Assembly (NCBI GenBank): GCA_037176845.1 | Contig: JAYKXP010000059.1 | Location: 273,020 to 337,019 of the forward strand | Length of the DNA stretch: 64,000 nucleotides | Source: Paramarasmius palmivorus | Taxonomy: Eukaryota > Basidiomycota > Agaricomycetes > Agaricales > Marasmiaceae | Direction: 5' to 3' | Shown: piece after piece, positions 57,699 to 64,000 of the stretch | Position numbering within the stretch: the first letter of the stretch is position 1 | Layout of the letters: the number at the start of each line of letters is the position of its first letter | The notes under the pieces: generated by a model | The model's database searches: none | Seen by the model: only the letters and a program-made list of their open reading frames with translations | What the model was told of the DNA's origin: nothing | Position numbers and translations under genes: made by a program

Positions 57699-58169
57699 AC
57701 TTTGCAAAGGTTCTAAAAGCATCTTCACACCTGATAACCTACACCGTTTAACCTAGCAACGAATGTACCTTGTCTAGTCAGTATGGGGCAAGTGCATGGG
57801 GGTAATTGAATGAAACCCTCACAATCTTAGCCAAAAGATGAGCAGGTTTGCAGTCTATCCTGTCTGGAAATGCGTTGTTATCAGAGCCTAGGCAATGATT
57901 GATAGCGTCATCATTGTCATTGGTGAAGAGAAAGGACACGTCATCAGCCATGAGAAAACATTCTCACCTACTGAGAATGAAATCAACATGCTGATCTTAC
58001 CGAAACCTCCAAAAAATCTGGGCTCAGGCAGGCTCAGGCCTTGGGCTTGGGCTTCAAAAAACTTCAAGCCAGGCCCTAGGCCATAATAACCCTTTGGCAA
58101 GGCCTGGCTTGGGCCAGCTTGGCTTGGCCTAAGGCTTGGAGCCCAAGCCATGACAGCACTAATTGAGTA

Positions 58170-61100
58170 CATCAGATACAGATGATGTCATGCTAGAGTA
58201 CGATGGCATATACCACCTTGAAAGCTAACACCCGACGATTAGCTCGAACAGATAGCCTTCATCGTTGAGCACCTCTGGACCGGTGTTCCTTGTGCCTGAA
58301 GACGTAGATCATGAGTATCCTGATAAAAGTCGTATCAAAATAAAACCTACCAATATGCAAACTAGCTGCTTGTCAGCCTCCTGTGTAGACCTGCATCAAT
58401 ATGCTACACTGGCCAAGATCAGAGTAAGCAATACTTGAGATGTTCATGCATCAGCCAAGGTTTGGTATGGTGCATCTTCTGAGCTAATTGTCCAAGGGCA
58501 CCCGGATTGAGCAGCAACATCTGAAAGAGCAGGGATTTCAGCATACAAGATGAATCATTTGATGGGCAAAAAATGTGCTTATGATAATATCCATTGAGCT
58601 GGATGTTCTGGTGGTAGCAAGGTTGAAAGTGGTGTCGTGGAATGCAAATGGAGAATAAGATGCTCAGTGATGACCTTTCTATAGATCTCCTTAGTCTTTC
58701 ATGAACTAACGAGTGAGCACTGGCCCTAGGATGAAGTTACAAGATCGAGAACGTACCTTTCTCATTGTTATTAGCACAGCCAGACCTATAGCTCCTTTAT
58801 ACCTCCGCTTCTAATACACCTGGGAGCTAGTACGAGTACAACGCATCAGTAATGTCTTTGAACGAGTTGTTGCAATACAGCTTACTCTGCCAGTTTACGA
58901 CGTATATATCCTTGAGAGGCTGAGAACTATGCATTTCTGAGCAGTCGCTGAGTGCCTTGGTGTATTCGCACCAGCCAGCGTATTAACATGTTGCTAGGAT
59001 TTTATCTGGGTCAACAATGTCAAAAGCTGAACAAAGGTGGAAGACATACTGGACGTGTTCTATTCTCAACGCTCTGCCAGGTCAGAAAATCCAAGGCATA
59101 CATTGGTTGAAAGGCAGCTCTAGTGTTCCGGTGAGCATGAACCCTTATAAAAATGTACTAGACACTCACCAGTTCAATATCGACCTCCTGACACCAATTT
59201 CCTTTTCTAGATCCCATAGAATGTGACTAATTTTCATTTCAAGCCTTCATCAGTGCCTTGTGAAGGACCTATTTGTTGTACAGCGGTGATACGCCTGACT
59301 TTAATCACTTCTTTTTCGAACGCAAATACGCTAGTTTTGCACTTTATTATTGTTGCATAAACACATAATGGTTATAGAAGGACTAGTATGAGCCCTGAAT
59401 AGCTAGTCATTGGACGGAAGGTGTTTTAGGTGGTTATATTAGTGGATCCTGGTACATGGTACGCCCCACATGGGTATCTGGCCACCACTTTTACTTCTAC
59501 CAGTGGTTGTCGAAGTACAATAACCTCCTGAAAAACTGTAGGGAGAAGGTCCTTAAGTGAATTCACTATGGACTACACCTCTAGATCACCTTACCGGACG
59601 CACCAAAGGGATCTTACAAGTTAATTTACCCCTTCATACACCAGAAGAGTTATACTGGCTCGGGCATCACTCGGGAACTGATGGCAGAGGGGGAAACTGA
59701 TCGGAAATCACCGATGCCGGATACGGCAAGGGTCTAGTGACCTGTCGGCCGAATGTGGAACCTATTGATCGGAGCGGAGGCAAAGCTGTTCAAACCGTTG
59801 TCACGGTGGCGGAAGCGGATTCCCTCTGATATAACCTTATTGGAACACGTCCACATGGAGTGGATAAGAAAATTTAGAGGCGGCATTATGTGGAGGAACG
59901 GTGTTGAGCGATGAGGAGCTCGGGAGGACCCTGCCAGGCCTCCGATTGGTGGAAAAGCGCTTGGCGCAATGGAAAAGAAAATGTTTATAAAGGCTAAACG
60001 CCTAACCGTCGGCCAGGATTCAACTCTGTACCTTAAAACAGAGTGTTACTACTTGCTTGTCACGCTATTTGCGCCATATATGGACGTTGTGACCTATAGA
60101 TTTCCCTGATATGTATTTTTCTCGTTGTAATCTCTCTCCCGACTCTGTTTCATCTCTTTTCCGTCTCGTTCCGCAGTTTATTCCGACTCAGATTACCTAT
60201 TTATTCAGTTTATTCACCTTGGACAGTATAATGAAAAGGACACCAATGTAGGGGACCGCAGAGGATTCTGCCCCCACTTGCACGTTACGCGTTGTATGTG
60301 GATTTATCGTACGAATAGATTGCTATTGTCCGATCAGAACTCTACCCAAGTCAGGCCCTAGCCTTATTGTCGAAGACTAGTTGAGATCTTACTGCAGACA
60401 AGAACTTGAGAGGTCGCGATAAAGACCAAGTTGTTGGCTTTGTGTATTGCTCTACACTTCTCCTATTAAGTGAAACTTTATACTAGTTCGTCTTGGTGGC
60501 GTTTCTGGAAGTGTTTTTAACCAGTTGGTTACACTTTAGCATCGGTAGAGAAGGCCTCGGTTTTGGTGGCTGAGGCTTCCTTGCTTGCGTGCTTTATATA
60601 AGACAGTTTTGTGGCTTTTCCGGCAGTTGTGCTGTAGTTTATGTTCTTAAACCTTAGGAGAGAGTCAGATCACTCGAGGGCAGTCTAGTCGAACCAAGAT
60701 CAGCTTCATATAGCCCTTGGCGCCTTATTTCCTAGCTTATAGAAGCAAGGACGACCTATTACGCATCTATACAGGTGTTACTTTCTAGAACTTGTCGACG
60801 AATAGATGTGATTTTTACCCCTCTTGAGACCGCTCAAGATGTGTTGAGTAGATATCTCAAGCGCGCAACTCTGATCACGCCGAACCACACTTGCACAGAT
60901 CAACTACGCCACAGTAGAGTGCTTTTGATTACACTGAGAGCAGTCATAGTAATAGGTGATTTCACCGAAACTAAGTGGTATTATCTGGAGCCCACCGCGA
61001 GGGGTGGTTCTAGAGTATTTACTTGACTCAATCGAGAGGAATATCCTTCAACAAGCCTTAGCTGTGAAGAATTTACAGCTATTCCATCTTTTATAAGTGA

Positions 61101-61839
61101 ACCTTGACGAGGTACACTAACACCAATTGTTTAGGCCGGATAAGTGATTGCGTAGTCAAAGCAAGTTTCTCTGTTCAAGAACCCACGGCTAGTGAATCAA
61201 AATTAGTCGCGGTTGTAATAAAAAGCGTCTTGCGCAGAGTAGACCGAAGCGTTTTCAAAAGTACCAGGTGCTTTTTCCCACTGCATCACCTGAAGCGAGT
61301 GAATCTACTTACTACACGCACTCAGTCGAGTTACTTTACCGACGACAAGCAAAAGCTACAGGTTCTCAACCTATTAGCAGCCAATGTTTCGATAGGAAAA
61401 GGTTTTTCCGATCCTAGACTCGTCACCTTCCGCGTCTCGTCAAGTAGACTATGGAAGTAGACAAAGCGCATATACACCCCGGATTTTCGTTTGGAAGAGT
61501 CGATTACGTTTTAGAGATCCATCTCCGGGGGAACCATTAGTTACTAGACCTACCAGTCCAAGCGCGAACTAGTGTTTAACCTATCTTACCTGCGAATTCC
61601 ACCTCTACTCCAGATCCTTTGGAGTTAGATGAACACTTATCTGACGGACGTACTACGCCGCGACCAGAACCCAAAGAGCGAGAATTATATCTCCACTCAC
61701 TGATATTGAATCAGAACATGAACCTATATTACCCCCAATAAATACCAACGATATGGTACAACCTGTGTTTACACTTAGAGAGTCCTGGCAGACAGCTATC
61801 AGAGGAAAAGCGGCTAGTCATAATCCGTAACAACCAGAC
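58170..61839. other. Decayed repetitive region, LTR-like
   Basis: No intact gene in 3.7 kb. Around 59.5-60.3 kb the sequence resembles an LTR with leader (TTTATAAAGG near 59985, a TC-rich stretch near 60120-60190, then AATGTAGGGGACCGCAG), but no second LTR is in the window. Short frames at 60775-61026 and 61104-61460 have no family resemblance. Confidence 0.35.
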
Positions 61840-63060
61840 TGTTAAGATATTCAAGGACGTGAAGAAGAATTCGATGATTCGGATTCTGGCATGTGTTGGA
61901 CTGGTTGGAAGACCTTGAAACTGCGTTCGGGAGCAGCTATGTCACGGAAGAGACGGCGAAGATTTATTCTCTGGCAGTGTATAAATGCAAGAGGGACTAT
62001 CGAAGGCAGATAGCACGTAGACCTGAGGTGTTGGGACACTCTATAAAAGGTTTGTCGCGAGATGATGTACGAAGATTTTCTGGAAGCGCAAACTCATGGA
62101 CGAAGGTTCCATGAGCAAGCTAAAGAAGGTCGTAGCAGGAAATATAACAATTACTTGAATGGGATGTAGAGAATTTCGAAGGCCTATATTAGAGCGTTTC
62201 AAGTTGATATAGGACAAGTCATGGGAAGAGGGCTCTGCTGTCTTGTAACAATCAATCATGCTGTACTATGTTACTTGAGTGGCTTGAGGACTGTTGGGAT
62301 GGCGAGAGCGAAAAAATGTAACAAGTAGATGGGTGTGATAATCACCAGTGAAGAGGCAAAGAAAAATAGAGGCAAGCCTTGAAGAGAGCAACGCGCTTTG
62401 ACGCATCCTTGGGATTTGAATGTTGTAATGCAAGAGATGGAAGTTTCTTGATGGCACGCTGGTGATGGTAGCGTGTACATGAAAATACCGAGGCTTTTAT
62501 TGGCTTCTGATCATTGCTTAAAAGACAGGTTTCAAGAGTAAACCCTGCTCATCTCACAAGTAAAAATCACCTGGGATTTCCTCATTAGGTTGTCCGTCTT
62601 ACCAAAAAAGAAGTCAAAGAAGTGAGATCAAGGAAGAGCAGCGAATGTTGAGTTGTATGACCGACGTTCAGTGAAGAAGAAGAGTTGCATCAGTTGAAGT
62701 TGCTGGTCTAGTAGATGCGCAAACAGACAAGTTGCACTCTGGTGGTCCTAGTGATCAAGAGATCAATCGTTTCTTGCGTACATGGTAGGATTTCGATCAT
62801 GACCTTGAGTGGAGACAGTGATTTCATCTTAAGAAAACCTTGGTATGACTCTTGACCTTACGCGAGGTTTGCAATCGGCTTACAGACAATACGTAGGTCT
62901 AGCACCACCAATGGGTAATCGGACTTTCAAAAAACAACGGCCTTTATTATACCAGAGGAGCAGTATGATCGGTAGCGCTTGTTTCTTCTGCAAAGAACCT
63001 TCGCATAGATTAAGGGGGACTGTCCACACAAGAAAACGTTTGTGGACAAAGGTTTAATCG
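61840..63060 (+). pseudogene. Remnant of an LTR-retrotransposon gag gene
   Basis: A capsid-like segment at 61893-62040 (WLEDLETAFGSSYVTEETAK) is followed, after stops and frame changes, by a CCHC zinc-knuckle remnant at about 62975-63030: CFFCKEPSHR in one frame and GDCPHKKTFVDKGL one frame over, as if one base had been lost. This is the order of capsid and nucleocapsid in retrotransposon gag proteins. It is heavily decayed; the assignment to Gypsy or Copia is not possible here. Confidence 0.45.
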
Positions 63061-64000
63061 CGTGGATACCAGGTCTGCTCGAACCATGATGTTGAAAAGG
63101 GATGGTAGCAGATTTCCTCACTGAATACCTCGGTAACTGGTTTTGTATCAACATACAAAGACTCAGTAAATGAATACATTAATGCTGAAAAGGCTTGGGA
63201 TAGGAATGCGATAGTTTGTATGTTCCAGAGCGATGATGATCTATTGAGGAATTACTATCGAGAGCTTAGTGGCAGCAATGCTAGGAGTTTTACTGTGAAT
63301 TGGCTTTGAAGCGTTGTAATCTAGGTGATAGATCAATATGTAACTAGATCTGGCGGAGAGTCAAAAAACTGAAAGCCAGTGATGGGGCTCGTCAATCAGA
63401 CCAGATGCGGACGAATGCAAAGGCCCTGAGGGTAACAAACCTAAAAGGGACCATTTCCACAGATAGAACTACCGAGTTGAGGTAGAGTCCGGAGAAAGCT
63501 AAGATATATAGATCCTACTATAGAGGGTGTGTGAAAAAATACCCATGAAAAAATCAAAGCCACAGGAATTAAAATGACGAGTGAGAACCAGTTACGAGAC
63601 TGGCAAGATAGAGAGAGGCTAATAAAAAAACGTTCACTTCGAAATTGAATCTTGAGTCATGTCAGGACCATTTGATGATGTTGTGAAAACCACTAGATCT
63701 CGTTTGATCCACCTATCCTAAGGAAAATGTAGTGGAGAAGTAGGGGATGGCACATCGTCAGGATCCAAGTGGCAGAGTCGGCAAAAGCCCGAAGTTAAGC
63801 GTGGCGCAGGTTGTGGTAATAAAATAATTGGGCCAAAGTAACAATAATTCAAAGAGCGAGGAGACAACATTCCGAGCTTGGTAAGCGGCTGTATTGGGTA
63901 AAAGATACCTACTTACTAGGAGATACTTTACCCTTTGGGGGAGCTGTTAATCACACTAGCTCATCAGTAACTCCAGTAAAATTGTATTCTGGCTCATCGT
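63061..64000. other. Decayed repetitive sequence to the window edge
   Basis: Probable continuation of the retrotransposon remnant. A piece at about 63130-63200 looks protein-like (VSTYKDSVNEYINAEKAWD); no frame can be followed. Confidence 0.3.

Larger units (their letters stand above)
40373..58161. mobile_element. hAT DNA transposon, 17.8 kb including nested insertions
   Basis: Ends TAGTGCTGT and ACAGCACTA are inverted, with a longer match of 20 in 23 bases (continuing into GGCTCGGGCTC against GGCTTGGGCTC). They are flanked by an 8-bp duplication with one mismatch. Both ends carry dense GGCCTGAGCC/GGCTTGGGC-type words at 40380-40510 and 58020-58150, typical of hAT subterminal repeats. A hAT transposase lies on the minus strand. 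Removing the nested KDZ element (45816-57690) and the MITE (40626-41110) leaves about 5.4 kb, a normal size for an autonomous hAT element. Confidence 0.8.

Overview
The window reads as nuclear DNA of a basidiomycete mushroom (Agaricomycetes). Genes are split by short GT-AG introns of about 50-60 bp. Marker families for this group are present: two KDZ transposases with cysteine clusters, a mushroom beta-trefoil/aerolysin-type lectin, an NRPS-like adenylation-thiolation-reductase enzyme and families of F-box-like proteins. All calls were made by eye; no database search was run.

Layout. 0.1-3.7 kb: one large predicted membrane protein. 4.1-24.8 kb: a candidate giant KDZ-type DNA transposon of about 20.7 kb. 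It is bounded by an 8-bp direct repeat (GGCGGCTG) and by an inverted terminal block matching at 20 of 21 bases. Inside each end lies a long array of 38-bp units built on a palindrome (CTCAGCG-N6-CGCTGAG). Between the arrays are three F-box-like genes facing inward, a Zn2Cys6-like gene, a zinc-knuckle/coiled-coil gene, the KDZ transposase on the minus strand and several unknown genes. 24.8-40.4 kb: ordinary chromosome with decayed pieces, a pore-forming lectin gene, one unknown multi-exon gene, a 0.67-kb hAT-like MITE and an NRPS-like gene broken by two lesions. 40.4-58.2 kb: three levels of nested DNA transposons. The outer hAT element has 8-bp duplications ATCGAGTA/ATTGAGTA and carries a transposase plus a small MITE. 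Inside it lies an 11.9-kb KDZ element with the perfect duplication CTCTAACA and ACTTAAGT-rich ends. A 1.6-kb foldback element has broken one cargo gene of that KDZ element. 58.2-64.0 kb: decayed LTR-retrotransposon-like sequence with a broken gag zinc knuckle.

How the parts may fit. In both KDZ elements the transposase travels with several non-transposase genes, and the ends are dense in one short palindrome. These palindromes are the natural candidates for transposase binding sites, although in the first element they also lie directly upstream of F-box genes. The second KDZ element is dying: its transposase has lost the catalytic core, and several of its genes carry stop codons explained by C-to-T (or G-to-A) changes, as expected from cytosine methylation or RIP-like mutation. 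The first element is much more intact, but its transposase has Asn where the family usually has an Asp.
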